Positions 10,860-22,676 of a stretch of DNA of 64,000 nucleotides are shown here, one piece after another. The stretch comes from Megalonaias nervosa (lineage: Eukaryota > Mollusca > Bivalvia > Unionida > Unionidae), in the NCBI GenBank assembly GCA_016617855.1, contig JAECUM010004341.1, positions 24,949 through 88,948 of the forward strand. Reading direction: 5' to 3'. Both the position numbers and the translations under genes were made by a program. How positions within the stretch are numbered: position 1 is the stretch's first letter; every line of letters starts with the position of its first letter. Below the pieces are notes generated by a model. It was not told the DNA's origin, made no database searches, and saw only the letters and a program-made list of their open reading frames with translations.

Positions 10860-11560
10860 GTCACTGCATCAACATTAATCTTAGGGTTTGTGTTTAGGTC
10901 ATTTTCTCAGACATGGTTTGCTGGTACAATCATGTAATTTGTCATTTAGATGTACAGTGTGGATTACTACACATTTCAGTAAAAATTTGGTATTTGTGGT
11001 CAATATTTAAAGGTCAGGTGATTTGTGTGAACATTTACATTTAGCTCTTTTTCTCATTTACTGTTGCTTCTGAATTCACATAACTTGGCATGTAATTGTG
11101 TCATAAAGAATACTGCAGCCATCAGCATAAACTAGTATACTATGACTTACAGTTCATGGATCACTGATTTGTACTTACCCTAACATTGAGCTTAGCTTTG
11201 TAGGTTGCAGTTTATGTTTAGGTCATTTTCACAGACACTGTTGTTGATAGGGTCACATAATGTAGCATTTAGATGTATCATGTGGCATACTGTGTCTTTC
11301 ATTGAAAACAAGGTCCCTGACTATATTTCACGGGACAGTTGATTTATGTTTCCTCAGCATTTAGCTTATTTCTTAGACACTATTTCCTAATGTTGTCAGA
11401 TAATATGGTATGTAATTATCATTAAGGGTACTGCAGTCATTGGAGAAATAATGTCACACTGGTCTCTATTTAAAGATTAGTTTATGACCATACAGCCGTT
11501 GACAGTGGTTTTGTTCTATTTTTGACACATTTTTACATGTCTGACATAAGGCAGATCATA
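10860..11560 (+). repeat. Diverged tandem repeat
   Basis: The ordered blocks gtttaggtcattttctcag / catttagatgtacagtgtg / ggcatgtaattgtgtcataa / tactgcagccatcag recur two to three times with heavy divergence. No coding potential was seen. Confidence 0.55.
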
Positions 11561-11599
11561 TTGTGTTATGATGTTGGCCATCAATCTTTCCCTCTGTCT

Positions 11600-12390
11600 A
11601 TCACCAATTTCATTTCTGCACAGTAACTCAAGTTGTCCACCATCTGCAGTTACCAAACTTTGTGGATGGTTTGCGCTTGTGTAAGGAAAAACTATTGACT
11701 TTAAAAAATCTAAGTTCAGAGTTACTTACTGAAATGAAAAAGGTCATTTCTGCATAATAACTTGAGTTCTCTACCTTCTACAGCTACCAAACTTTGTGGA
11801 TGACATGTATATGGGCTAAAGTAGTCTATTGATTGGGAGGTCAAAAAGTCAAAGGTCGGGGTCACTGTGACTAAAAACAGAAAAACTGTTTCAGCACAAT
11901 AACATTAGTTTTATGTCACATATGTGGATCAAATTTTGGGGATGGCTTGCACTTGATATGAGGAAAAAGCCTTTCATTTATGGAGTCAAAGGTTAAAGGT
12001 CACTGTTACTTAAAGAAGAAAAATGGTGTTTGCATAAGTTTAGTTTTAGGCTGTGTACCATAAACAAAGTTTGTTGAGGGCTTGTACTAAAAATATGCAA
12101 GAGGACTATTGAGTTTGGGATCAAAAGATGAAAGGTCAACTTAATTGAGGCTCAGAGGAAAATGGGTTTGCAGAATGACTTGTTCTAGAGTAAGTTCCTC
12201 TTGATCAAAATTTGTAAATGGCTTGCATTTAGTGTAATAAAGAAACCTATAGATTCTGGGATCTTGATTCAGAGGTCATGGCCATGGAATGTCTGGTAAG
12301 AAAATAATGTTTTCTGCACAATAAATTTAGTTCAGAAACATGTACCTTGACAAAAGGTCCAGATCATTGAGAACCATTGGTCAATAATCT
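11600..12390 (+). repeat. Degenerate tandem repeat rich in AGGTCA words
   Basis: Same family as 7186-8640. Units carry accaaactttgtggatgg, a ttgggaggtcaaaaagtc block, and caaaggtcggggtcactgtg. Both arrays end with a similar sequence, gaccattggtcaataatct or a close variant (here near 12370, there near 8590), so they descend from one longer ancestor. Confidence 0.75.
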
Positions 12391-12702
12391 TTAGAGTCAA
12401 CCATGCCTTTGAAGTGCCTACACTGAAGAGTTTTCAACATTGGGCAGGTTGATAATGTGCCTTTTTACTGTTCTCTTGGTAATATTGGTGGTAAATCATT
12501 TGACTGGTGGTGCCTAAATCCAAATGTTTCTGTAATAATTTCCATCTTTACCAAAAGATTCTAAACAGTGTTTTTTATTTAGTCTAGAAAAAAAACATAC
12601 TTTTAATGGAGTTTGACTAAGACATTATTTGATTACATTTTTATATAACTGGTTTAATGGCTTCATATGCCATGTATTTAATTTTGATTCTTTTTACTCC
12701 AG

Positions 12703-12813
12703 GGGAAGGAAGTTTCCATGGAAACCAGTCAATGATGAGGTTTATTTTGACAAGCTAGAAATCCCGCTGCCTATCCCTCACCCAGCATTTATTGCAGTGT
12801 CCATATACAACAG
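12703..12813 (+). CDS. Internal exon of an unrecognised plus-strand gene
   Basis: A 111-base exon between the pyrimidine-rich acceptor tttttactccag and the good donor cag/gtaggg. One base completes the Arg codon from the previous exon, then 36 codons follow (GRKFPWKPVNDEVYF, DKLEIPLPIPHPA, FIAVSIYN), and the exon ends in AG. Both junctions split an AG|G Arg codon, as at the exons before and after. The segment is rich in Pro and aromatics with a short hydrophobic end; no known motif was recognised. Composition is clearly less AT-rich than the flanking introns. Confidence 0.7.
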
Positions 12814-12889
12814 GTAGGGTTGCTAGTGGAATTATGGTACTCCCCAACTTTTAATTTGAAGAGTTTGACTCCGTATTTATGGTGGGGCA

Positions 12890-13745
12890 TATTACATGTT
12901 ATCCATGTCTGTCTGTCACCAGGTCAAGTTCAAGTTTCACTATTTTGCAACAAATTCAGAGAATTATGGCCCTTGTTTGACTTAGAACTTGACCTTTTTA
13001 TCACAGTGGCCCTTATTTAGAACTTGGCCTTTCTATTGCATTATAATTTCAAATCTGCCCAGTAACTGCTATAGGATGCAATGGATTCAAATTAAATTTA
13101 TTATGAAGCCTTACATTACAACGACCTACATCAAGTTCATTACTCAGATTTTCCAACAAAATTTAATGAAGTAATGGCCCCTGTTTAACTGAGAATTTTG
13201 ATATGAATTTTGACCTTCTATTACATAATAATTTTGTATCCACAGAGTAGCATTTGAAGGTCTTAATGAATTTAAGCCAAATCTGATCATGAGATTTTAC
13301 ATTAAAAGACCTAGGTAAGTTAAATGTTCACAATTTTCCAAATAAATTTAAGGAAGTTATTTCCCCTGTTTGACAGACTTATGTCCTTTTATTGCAATTT
13401 CATTCCTGCTAAAAAAAAAAAAATTGAAGTACATCATGGATTCAAACTAAATTTGGTATGAGGTTCTTACATCAAGAAAAAAATAGGTCATGTTTTATTT
13501 TTACAATTTTCCAACAAAATGCTGCTAAATTATAGCCACAGTTTGACATAGAAGTTTGCTCTTCAGTTGCATCAGAATTTTTGTTTCTGCTCAATTCATG
13601 GACTTTATTCACTGAAACCAAATTGGGTATGAGGCTTTAAAATAAGATAAGTCAGGCTGAATTTTCACTTTTTTCTGATGTAATTGTTCCGAGTTATGGC
13701 CCCTAGTTTTTTACTTAAATTTTCCCTTCAGTTTTCATATTGGTT
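12890..13745 (+). repeat. Degenerate tandem repeat of about 150 bases
   Basis: Recurring blocks are gaattatggcccttgtttga, cttgaccttttta, attgcaatttcattcctgc, caaactaaatttggtatgag, and acaattttccaacaaaat. About five diverged units lie inside the last large intron of the unrecognised plus-strand gene. Open frames at 12820-13174 come from this repeat, not from exons. Confidence 0.65.
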
Positions 13746-15250
13746 GAGTGATCCATGTGATATTGACATATTTCTAGTTTTTATAATATAAATATGTACA
13801 TTTTGAAGTACCATATGTTTCCACAATGTATTTGTTTGTTTTCATTGTTTGGATCCCCTCCCCATTAACTTTGCTCTTTATGCCATAGGTGGTTTTCATT
13901 GAATGAATATATTTGAGCTAGAGAGATGAATTCAGTACATGAAATACTGATTTTTTTAGGAGGGGGGACAATTCTTCATAAAACTGGTATTTAGGGCTTT
14001 CTCCTTTATCTTCACCCCAGTAAGCAATTAACATTATTAATTGAAATCGGTGGGGGTTCTGATCATGCATTTGAACCTCCCAAGTTGGGTGTGTGTGGGG
14101 TGGTCGGCTCCAGAGATTTGGGTTGACTCCCAGGAATCACCTGTATATACAAGATGATTATTGAATTTTCTTATTCCATTTGTTTCACATCTTACTTCCA
14201 CTGTGGCATATTTATGATAATACTGCATGTGATCTCAAATGACTGAACTGGCTTGAGTAGAGCAAGACTATTTCGCTGTTAATTTCAAACAGCATAAAAC
14301 AATAAACACTCCCTTGATTCTGTCAGCAGGTTCAGTTGTCTTCAGTGTTTGAAGTTTGTCGTCAGGGATTATACTGTGTGATTAGAAGTAATGCCAAAAG
14401 GCTTAAAGGGATTAATTGATTTTGATTGGATTACTAATGAGCTCAATCAACATAAAACAGGTACAGTTTGGCTTTGGTGTTTAAAGTTTGCCAAGATGTC
14501 TAATTGTATACTATCTCCACATGCTAGAATGCCAAAATCTAAGCAACGAAAATATCACATGATATTCAGTGATAGATTGAAACAGTAATTTCATTGGTTG
14601 GAATCAGGTTCAAAGGATATGAATAAATATTCTGCCCTTCCTATAAAACTGATTTAAAAATGTGCTATGGTGGCAAGAATCTCATTACACATAATGGAGC
14701 ATGTTAAAGCATATTAAACACAACGACAAATACACCATTACTGAAATCCATGTTTGCAGAATCAGCATCAATAATCTCCCATTTACTGCTGATCATTTTT
14801 CAAATTTTGTCAAAATAATGTTCCCTGACTTGAGAATCACACAAAAAGTTCAAAGTGTCTAAGATTGTGAATTACACCAATGTTATTATAAATTATTATA
14901 AGGGATGGATGTACATCATATGCATGCTGTCCTAATAAACACTTTACCAATTATATCAGGAATGCTTTATACTTGAGAATTAAATATATATAAATTACTT
15001 CAGATAGATTTAGTAAAAGAGTTTACAGATTTTTACTTACATTCTGATATTACATCATGGCTATATTTACACATTATGACTTTATTACAAAATTACATTC
15101 AGAGATGATGAATAACTTGAGTACAGTCTTAGAAGTTGAAATAATATCTGAAGTAAAACTTAATAATCCATTAATAATTCATTAAATAAATAAAAAATTA
15201 AATCAACATATTCAACAGCAGGAAAAATGTAACAAGATTCTAATTCATCA
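13746..15250. other. Intronic stretch without recognised features
   Basis: AT-rich. A minus-strand 63-codon frame (14037-14228) and a plus-strand 65-codon frame (14391-14588) lack splice context or a known motif. Confidence 0.45.
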
Positions 15251-15254
15251 GATG

Positions 15255-15612
15255 TCATTGTTCATGTCACTGGTTCATTTGTTCTTCCTGGATTAGGTGT
15301 AAGGCACTTTGGTTACCTGATGTCACTGGTTCATTTATTCATCCTGGATCAGGGTGTAAGGTTCTATGCAGTATCTGATGTCACTGGTTAATTTATTCAT
15401 CCAGGCTGAGGGTGTAAGTTTCTGTGGGGCACCTGATGTCACTGGTTAATTTATTCATCCAGGCTGAGGGTGTAAGTTTCTGTGGGGTACCTGATGTCAC
15501 TGGTTCATCTATTCTTCCTGGTTCAGGGTGTAAGGTTCTGTGAGGTACCTTATGTCACTTGTTCATTTATTCTTCCTGGATCAGGGTGTAAGTTTACAGT
15601 GGGTACCTGGGT
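15255..15612 (+). repeat. 58-bp minisatellite, 6 copies
   Basis: The word tgtcac recurs at 15321, 15379, 15437, 15495 and 15553, exactly 58 apart, with a first copy about 56 earlier. Units read tgatgtcactggttcattta, then ttcttcctggatcagggtg, then a taaggttctgtggggtacc block. The last copy continues directly into the left arm of a long inverted repeat. Confidence 0.92.
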
Positions 15613-15818
15613 AGATGTTAGTGTTCCTGTTTTCAAATGTCTATCAGCATAGAGAGTGTTCCTGTTTTCAAATGTCTATCAGCATAGAGATGGACTCTCT
15701 ATGCTGATAGACATTTGAAAACAGGAACACTAACATCTACCCAGGTACCCACTGTAAACTTACACCCTGATCCAGGAAGAATAAATGAACAAGTGACATA
15801 AGGTACCTCACAGAACCT
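15533..15818. repeat. Perfect 124-bp inverted repeat (hairpin) with a 38-base spacer
   Basis: The left arm 15533-15656 and right arm 15695-15818 are exact reverse complements over 124 bases as read by eye. The spacer contains an extra direct copy of the last about 35 bases of the left arm (tgttcctgttttcaaatgtc and onward). After the right arm the word ctatcagcatagagagtcc appears once more. The arms include the last minisatellite unit, so the inversion arose after the array. RNA from this locus could fold into a long duplex. Confidence 0.95.
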
Positions 15819-16089
15819 GTCTATCAGCATAGAGAGTCCAATTTGGTTGTTTTTGAAATTCCACCACTTCATCTCTGGGGACAGAAACATTCAACTTAGA
15901 GTAGTCCTGGAATTCTATTTTCTCACTGCTTGCCATATGTGTCAGAGCAGTTTGCAGTGCAAATCATTCCTGTCCTTGCTTAAACCCATTTGATGTAAAC
16001 AAGTGCCTCTTGATATACTGGTATCTGAGGGAGGACAAGGCATCAAATATTAGGTCCTCAGGCAGTTACTGTGTGTCTCAGGAGCAGAT

Positions 16090-16458
16090 GGCATTGTCTG
16101 GTAGTAGGTGTTATTGCAGGATACAGAGCCTCATCTAATATGTGGTGATGAATGGAGAGGAATACCAGAAGAAGAAGAGAGAGTAGAAGATGAACAAGAA
16201 GTTGTACTTTCTTCAGAAGAAAGAAAAAGAATAGGATGAGATAAAATTGTTTGGGAGCAGGTGCTTCTACAGGAAATAGAGCCTCCTCTAAGGAGTGGTG
16301 ATGGCTGTACTGGAATTCCAGCAGAAAAAGAAGAAAGGATAGAAGAAGAAGAAGAGGAAGTTACATTTCCTTCAGAAGAAGAAAATGCATTCGGTTTAGA
16401 GGAATGTATCTGGGAGAAAGTGCTCCACCAGAACTGGATATCATTGAGCTGGAAGTAA
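16090..16458 (+). pseudogene. Broken acidic repeat-coding sequence
   Basis: In one frame two diverged units of about 55 codons follow each other. Each runs VLLQ, then an EP-containing stretch, then a GD..-GIP motif, then a Glu-rich run, then a Ser-Glu-Glu stretch. In-frame stops sit at the unit boundary (tga near 16238) and before the first unit (tag tag near 16101). Unit two reads EIEPPLRSGDGCTGIP, then a run of Glu, then TFPSEEENAFGLEECIWEK. Conservation at the protein level with stops in between suggests a decayed coding repeat or exons of a relict gene. It lies inside the last intron of the unknown plus-strand gene; no family was recognised. Confidence 0.35.
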
Positions 16459-17290
16459 TGCCTTCACTTGTGATGTCTTTAAGTCAAGGCAGAAGTAAGA
16501 ATCCTGCATCAGCATAGAGCTCGTTGGCCCTTGTCTCTACTCATAGCATTGCAACCATTACAGTCATATTAATACTGCCTCAGTTTAAATTGATTTTGAG
16601 AGAATTTCCTGTCTCATACTTTTTCCAGACTTTTTTGCTGACTACGATTAGTTCTGTAATGCTTTTTGATCATCATTTGTACTTTTTTCACTTTGTGGAT
16701 ATTGACAGTAGATGTGTTGAGTTTGTCAGTATGATTTTGAAAAAAAAATTTGATGCTACCACATAAAGTGCACAGCCCTAAAAAAACTGTCAAAATAGAC
16801 TTACTATTTTAGTTGTTGGCCAGTATTCTCTGATCTTCAAGTTCCCATACAGAATAGCATCTAAAATTAGGTATCTGTCCAATGTGGGCTGCCTTGATAT
16901 ATCCATAGGAAAGGTACTTTAACTCCCATTGCCCCAGAGCATTATGTAGTCAATAATGTTGCCGTTATTAATGAGCCAACCAACCAGATATGAACCAACC
17001 AACCAAGATATGTGTTTCAAAGATTTTGTGTCTGTGTTTCAATTAAATTCAATACAGTAAGCTAAAATAATGGGTCTTTTTTAGATTTTGAAATTCCTTA
17101 TTCATTATTCATTTGGTTGATCATGTTGAGATCTCTTCCAGCATTGGACTCTAAAGGACTTTAATTTGCAAAATTTGAAATGGAATTTTAACTTCAACAC
17201 CTCTACCAATATGGGTTACCTTATCAATATTTTACTCACATTAGTGACTTTTAAGACATCGTTTTTGTATGAATTAAGCATATTGCTGTA
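16459..17290. other. Intronic stretch without recognised features
   Basis: No exon or clear repeat, except a short duplication of the word accaaccaa near 16978-17005. Confidence 0.4.
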
Positions 17291-17439
17291 AGCAATTTGG
17301 GTTTTTATAAAAATTACAGGATAAGCATCAGTGATGACAAGGAACAAGCATTGATATACATGCCAGAGATCCTAAAATTGACTTATTTGCCAGATGTGAC
17401 TGACAAATGAACTAACATGACCATTAGCTAACTTGGGAA

Positions 17440-18200
17440 TATCAGACATTGGACACAAGGTGCTCATTATTGTTCCATGCAATAGTTTGATCATTATGTT
17501 TTCTCAGTTGTTTAAACACAGTATAGCCACAAAGTAGAATGAAAACAAAGCATGAAAGCTTATCACTAGGACTTGCCACAACCTTATAATTGAATGACAT
17601 CACATCAGTCCCTCACACCCTGGACTTTTATCTTGTGTTAAAGTGTGGCAGCACATACAAGTCCATTAGGATAAAATTTGTTTAACCTAATTAAAAAAAC
17701 AAACAGATGTCAGCAGCAACAACTTCTATTGTAATCTGCCAATACTTTACAATCAGACTTGTCTAGAAATGCCCATTACTTAAATGCTGTATATTTTCAA
17801 GGTAGTAAGTCAGCTTGCTGGCAGTTCATAAAAAATTGTTTAAAAACTGAGAGGCATAAAATACCTCTTTTGGGTGAAATTCTTTGGTATAGTTTTCTGA
17901 ATGAATAAATCATTTTTATAAGTAAGTAGTTTGAGAGAAAATTAGTGAAGCAAAGAAGGATAATGCTACAAATGAGGGAACTGCAAATCCAGAACCAAAA
18001 ATGACACGGTTTCTGGAACATGCAATAATTGAGTATATAGATGTTTTCTTTTCTGTTACAACTTGTTATACCCCTTTTGAATGTTTTTATTTTAAATTTC
18101 TAAAAATATCTGGTTGCCATGTTAATTTTCAGAGAAAATGTCCACCAAGAGCTGTTAGAACTTCAGGACTTCTGATATATACCATTCCATTTACGAATCA
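17440..18200 (+). repeat. Diverged dispersed repeat (paralogue of 31830-32760)
   Basis: Colinear blocks are shared with about 32025-32735: a ttttctcagttgtttaaacac block with tagccacaa, then gaaagcttatc, then gggtgaaattct, and finally ttaattttcag, aaaatgtcc and ctgatatatacca. Order is kept but identity is patchy, so this is an old dispersed element or duplication. The left boundary is not resolved. Confidence 0.55.
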
Positions 18201-18257
18201 GACTAAAAGGATATGCCATGTTGGACACACCATAACCTATCTTCATCTTCTTTGCAG

Positions 18258-18630
18258 GGAGAATGACCAAGAACCAATTGACTTTTCCAATGTGTACTGC
18301 CAGCAGCTAATCCGTGCTGCAAAGGAACTTCCATATGTGGATATCCGGGACATGGAGGAAGTTGATTTGGAGTACAACACTCCAGATAATGGTATCGAAC
18401 CTGTTACTGTTATCTCTCATCTAGCTGAACAAGAGCGGTCTTTTTCAGATGATATTGCTGCTGTCTCGCCTTCATCTCCCACACGGCAGACTGTGTACTT
18501 TGAGCACAGAATAAATGTCTATGTGGATGATGTTGATGATTCAGAGAATGAAGGAAGGATAGTGTACAAAGAGCAAGAAGCAGACAACAGCTGCATTTTA
18601 AATATGGCATCTGAAGATGAGACAAGATGA
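18258..18630 (+). CDS. Terminal coding exon of an unrecognised plus-strand gene
   Basis: The acceptor cttcatcttctttgcag is excellent. The first base completes an Arg codon from the exon ending at 12813; then 123 codons run to TGA at 18628-18630. The peptide starts ENDQEPIDFSNVYCQQLIR, contains AAKELPYVDIRDMEEVDLEY, then a Ser/Pro stretch (VSPSSPTRQTVYFEH), a Val/Asp stretch (INVYVDDVDDSENEG) and ends NMASEDETR. It is acidic with no membrane segment, consistent with a cytoplasmic or regulatory C-terminal tail. Codon composition differs clearly from the AT-rich flanks. Frame continues open upstream of the acceptor to 18001, but that part lies in a dispersed repeat and is read as intron. Family not recognised. 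Confidence 0.75.
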
Positions 18631-18681
18631 TTTTGCTCTGCTTTGCTTCCATTTGAATATACCTGCTAAATCTTTCACTGC

Positions 18682-18687
18682 AATAAA
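18682..18687 (+). promoter_or_regulatory. Polyadenylation signal AATAAA
   Basis: AATAAA 51 bases after the stop codon of the terminal exon, which gives a very short 3' untranslated region if used. The gene end is therefore placed near 18.7 kb. Confidence 0.5.
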
Positions 18688-18805
18688 CCTCCTTTATATG
18701 TCAGACATCACTGTATAGACTTAGTATGACATGTCTGAAACACATCAGATATTCTTACAAAATATTTTATGAGATTTTTGTAAATTCTGTGAGATTCCCA
18801 AGGTC

Positions 18806-18841
<36 letters not shown>
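18806..18841 (+). repeat. (GA)n microsatellite
   Basis: A pure GA dinucleotide run of about 34 bases. Confidence 0.95.
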
Positions 18842-18842
<1 letters not shown>

Positions 18843-20635
18843 CATGAAAAATTAAACATCATTTTCACAGACTACAGAAATGTGAAATGTGGACATATAT
18901 CTTCATTAAATCCATGGTTCACAGATTTATGATGGAGAAATAAGAACAGCAGATATCAAGCAGAACTTGGTATATTATCTTAGGAGATAAAGGTTGCATT
19001 TAAAGGGGTCGGACTCCACACATACCAGTATAAAGAACTCTTGATTTTTTTATAGTTATTACCAACAAGTTTTGACTCATAATGTGGATCTGATGAATTT
19101 GTCCTTTCACTGTGGCTTATATAATATAAAAGTAAAGAAATATGCCAAGATCATGCTTCTGTGTTTGAATGCACAGTATTCTCTGAATTCTTTTACAGTA
19201 ACTGTCATCATTTGTTTTGTTTTTGTCTTGATCTGTCAACAACCATATTTGACTGTAGGTGCAGCATTACCCATTTTCTTCAATTTCCATAAGATTACTG
19301 TTAATGTCATAGCCTGTCATAAATTCCTTACCCTGTAGTCTATATATTAGTCAGTTCTTTGTTCTTGTGATGTTATTTATACAGATTAGCAGTAGGTAAT
19401 ACCTATGCCAACTTTGTGTGGGTCATGCTTTTAATACAGCTCTTCATAAATGATGAAATAGAAATTTATAATAGTATCATGTAGAGTTTTCATGTATTGA
19501 AGATTAAACAGTAAGTTTAAACAGAAACCTCCACAATTGACCGTTAAACATTTTCACAAAATCATTAAATAGGATTTGATCAAATTGATGGATAACAGCC
19601 TAGCATGAAATCCCTCATAGTTTGTGCAAATGATGCTCAACTGCCATCAGATATGGCTGCCATTACTAAAAATAATAAAAATATAACAAACTTTTTCTCA
19701 TAAACAGTTGAACAGAATTTGACCAAATATTAGAGAAAGTATGCTGGCATAAATGTCTTTCAAATTTGTGTAGATTGTGCTGATCCACCATCAGATATAG
19801 CTGCCATTACTAAAAATAGAAAGATATTTAAGTCATGACTTCTCAACACCACTCAACAGAATTGATTAAGTCTGAGAGATAGCACCATTACATGAATGGC
19901 ACAGTTCCAGTGCTACTGGAAAATGAGGAAAAGGTCAGGAGAAAGAACAAGCTTGTTACCATCCAGTAAATACTGATGGCTTGGTGGCTTGAAGTGATAC
20001 TAACTTGTATAAGATCAGATGGCAGAATATAATTCTAGATACATTGCTATTGATGGCCGTGTTTACTAAAGTAAACATACTGCTCAAAAAAATTCTTAAT
20101 TTTCTTTCTTTTGCATGCCTTATTTGACATAAAATTAATCTTAAAGGCTAGCGGATCTATACTTTATTACTATTAGTATTACCATCCCTCCAAGTCAACA
20201 AAAATAACAATACTCATTATATGTCATGTACATTATAGCAGCTATATCGTACACATCTGTTCATAAATTGTTCACCATACTTGATACTATATAGTTCTTT
20301 ACCTAGTGTCATTCTTTTTCATCTTAGAGTTATTTTAAAACAGTTGTTTAAGAGATTAAACAAGGTTTCTGTCAATTTCAAAATGATCAAATTGACTGTA
20401 ACTGTAAAGAAGTATTATATTAGACAATATTTCATTTGTGTACAAGGTTGATTTTATTGATTCCTTTTTGTCTAACATTTACTGGTACTAAATCAGGATA
20501 AAATCAGGTTGTTACCAAAAGGGAATTATGTTATAAATCATATTTGTTTACTTTAGTCTCCTAAATTTGATTTTCAATATTTAAAAAAAAATATTTTCTA
20601 TACATAAATCTGGCATTTTGTTTTTACATAAAATT
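18842..20635. other. Intergenic stretch with a diverged tandem repeat of about 110 bases
   Basis: At about 19560-19870 blocks such as agaatttgaccaaatatta, tgatccaccatcagatatag and ctgccattactaaaaat occur two to three times. Elsewhere no gene is seen; open frames such as 19072-19338 plus have no support. Confidence 0.5.
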
Positions 20636-20639
20636 CATT

Positions 20640-22105
20640 TTAATTTAAAAACCCTGGAGATTTTTTTCATTTTTTGCCTGAAATGGGAGTAGGAAACACA
20701 TTTTTTGGGGCTTCTTCTAAATACATTCAAATACATCTGCATCAAAGAGATTTTCATTTAGCCTGATGCCTAGTTCTGTTAGAAATGTTGTTTTTCATTG
20801 GCTGTTTCGCTCATGCATGTGCAGAAGCATAAAAGTTTTTTTTTTTTTTGCTTATTGGACCCATCATCTTCGTGTCCTGGCCACTTTTTACTCCAAATCC
20901 CCAACTCATCCTCCTTTTTGCAAAGGTTCACCTGCCTGTGTGCAGCCAGACTGGTCTGCCTTTGATCTCTGGCCAAAAGTCTAAAATCTGGACACAAAAG
21001 CTGATTCCAACAACAGGCAAATATTTGGTGTTAAAAAATTGGACCTCAAAAAAAAATGTTTTTCCCTAAGTATTTTGTAATGCAAGTAGAAAGTCCAGAT
21101 TATTTGGTATCATTGTAGAGCTACATCTGTCTACTTTTCTGTAATACTACCCACTTTGGTGTATCTTAAATGACCTTGACTCTACAGAGTTCAGAAGTAG
21201 GGTACTAACTCTTGGTGCATAAATGTGGTGCCAGGGGCTAAAGAGTTAACAAAAGTTTTGGAAATTTCTCACAAATTGTCACAGAATGGCTAGTCTTGTA
21301 ATTTATGTGCATTATTGATGCACAAATGGTCAAATACACAAGGAATATTCAAATTTGGTGATGTCATCAAAATTTGCCCCTTAACTAGGGTTCTGAAAAT
21401 ATCTTTCAAATTGTCAAGGAATGACTGATCTTGTAATTTATGTGCAATATTGATGCACAAATGAACAAATATGCAAGGAATATTCAGATTTTGTGACATC
21501 ATCAAAATTGACCCATTAACTCCATAACCCTGGAGAGATTTGTCATTTTTGCCTGAAATGGGAGTAGGAAATGCATATTGGGGCTACTTCCAAATACATC
21601 TGCTGCCAAGAGATTATCATTTAGCCTGTTGCCTAGATGTGTTAGAAAATTTGTTTTTCATTCATTATTTTACTCATGCATGTGCAAAAGCGTAAAAGTT
21701 GAAATTCTTTTTTTTTTTCTTGCTTATTGGACCCATCATTTTTGTGTCCTGGCCACTTTTTACTCCATATCCCCAATTTATCCTCCTTTTTGCAAATCTT
21801 CATCTGTCTGTGTGCAGTTCAGACCAGTCTACCTTTAATCTCAGGCCATAAGTCTAAAATCCAGACACAAAATCCAATTCCAACAATGGTCAAATTTTTG
21901 GTGTAAAATATTGGGTCTCAAAAAATGTTTTTCCTTCAGTATTTTGTAATGCGAGTAGAAAGTCCAGACTTTCTGGTATCATTATAGAGCTACATCTATC
22001 TTCTTTTCTGTAATACTATCCACATTGGTGTATCGTGACGCTACAGAGCTTGAAAGTAAGGTACTACCTCCTGATGCATAAATGTGGCACCAGGGGTTAA
22101 TGAGT
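20640..22105 (+). repeat. Direct segmental duplication, arms of about 600 bases
   Basis: 20645-21250 and 21530-22105 match along their length: gcctgaaatgggagtaggaa, actcatgcatgtgcaaaagc, cttattggacccatcat, gtgtcctggccactttttac, ttttgtaatgcaagtagaaa, and a final tggtgcataaatgtggtgcc block. Between them a 137-base segment (ggaatattcaaatttggtg type) is itself present twice (21270-21520). Copies are around 80-85% alike by eye. Open frames here are repeat-derived. Confidence 0.85.
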
Positions 22106-22545
22106 TAAATTTTTAAAAATTCTGTCAGTAGTCTGATGTATCTTAAGCATGCTTTTACTTCTGTTTTTGTATAATTCACCTTTCTGGTCTTTTTTTTATT
22201 AAATTAAACCACAAATTTAATAACTGCTGCAAAGTTTACATTGGTTTTATTGATGAGGCATCATTTATCATGTGAATTCCTGCAGCCTAGAAATATATAC
22301 ATCATTTTAATTTGTATATGAAATAATATTTGTAATTTTCAGCTATTTTTTGTTAGAATGATTTTTCACAAATCTGTGGTTTCATGATATCTCACTATAA
22401 AGCTAAATGTTACTTCGTAGACTTCAGTTTTCTCTTGGAAAAACTACATTTGTGTGCTGATTGTCAGAGTGTAAGCTCTACCATTATTGAAAAGGGGAGA
22501 TAATACCAACTACATTCTATTTAGATGTTTGGACTCTGTACAACA
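22106..22545. other. Gene-free AT-rich stretch
   Basis: Nothing recognised. Confidence 0.4.
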
Positions 22546-22549
22546 CAAG

Positions 22550-22676
22550 TACCAAATATACTCAGTTATAAGTTATGCCACAAGCAACATAGATCTGCCA
22601 ACACATTATGTGATGGCAGATCTGGGTCTGTACCATTTGCAGTTGGATGCGACTTACAAGTGTGTATATATGGTAG
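22550..22676 (+). mobile_element. Double-hairpin MITE, partial copy 2
   Basis: The left end (accaaatatactcagttata) and right end (tatatatggta) are kept, with a single hairpin arm (catagatctgcca to atggcagatctgggtctg). The middle of the element is deleted relative to 24315-24535. Confidence 0.7.

Larger units (their letters stand above)
9452..12702 (+). other. Intron with degenerate repeats
   Basis: Holds a 36-base duplication (ggttatagctttagaa at about 10373 and 10412), diverged repeats of about 170-190 bases at 10860-11560, and the AGGTCA-rich repeat at 11600-12390. An acceptor-like ccacttag at 10130-10137 is followed by a frame that soon stops, so I do not count it as an exon. Confidence 0.5.

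Noticed and set aside
18001..18257. Extension of the terminal exon upstream to a Met at 18001
   Set aside because: This part belongs to a dispersed repeat shared with 32 kb, and a strong acceptor at 18256-18257 marks the exon start.
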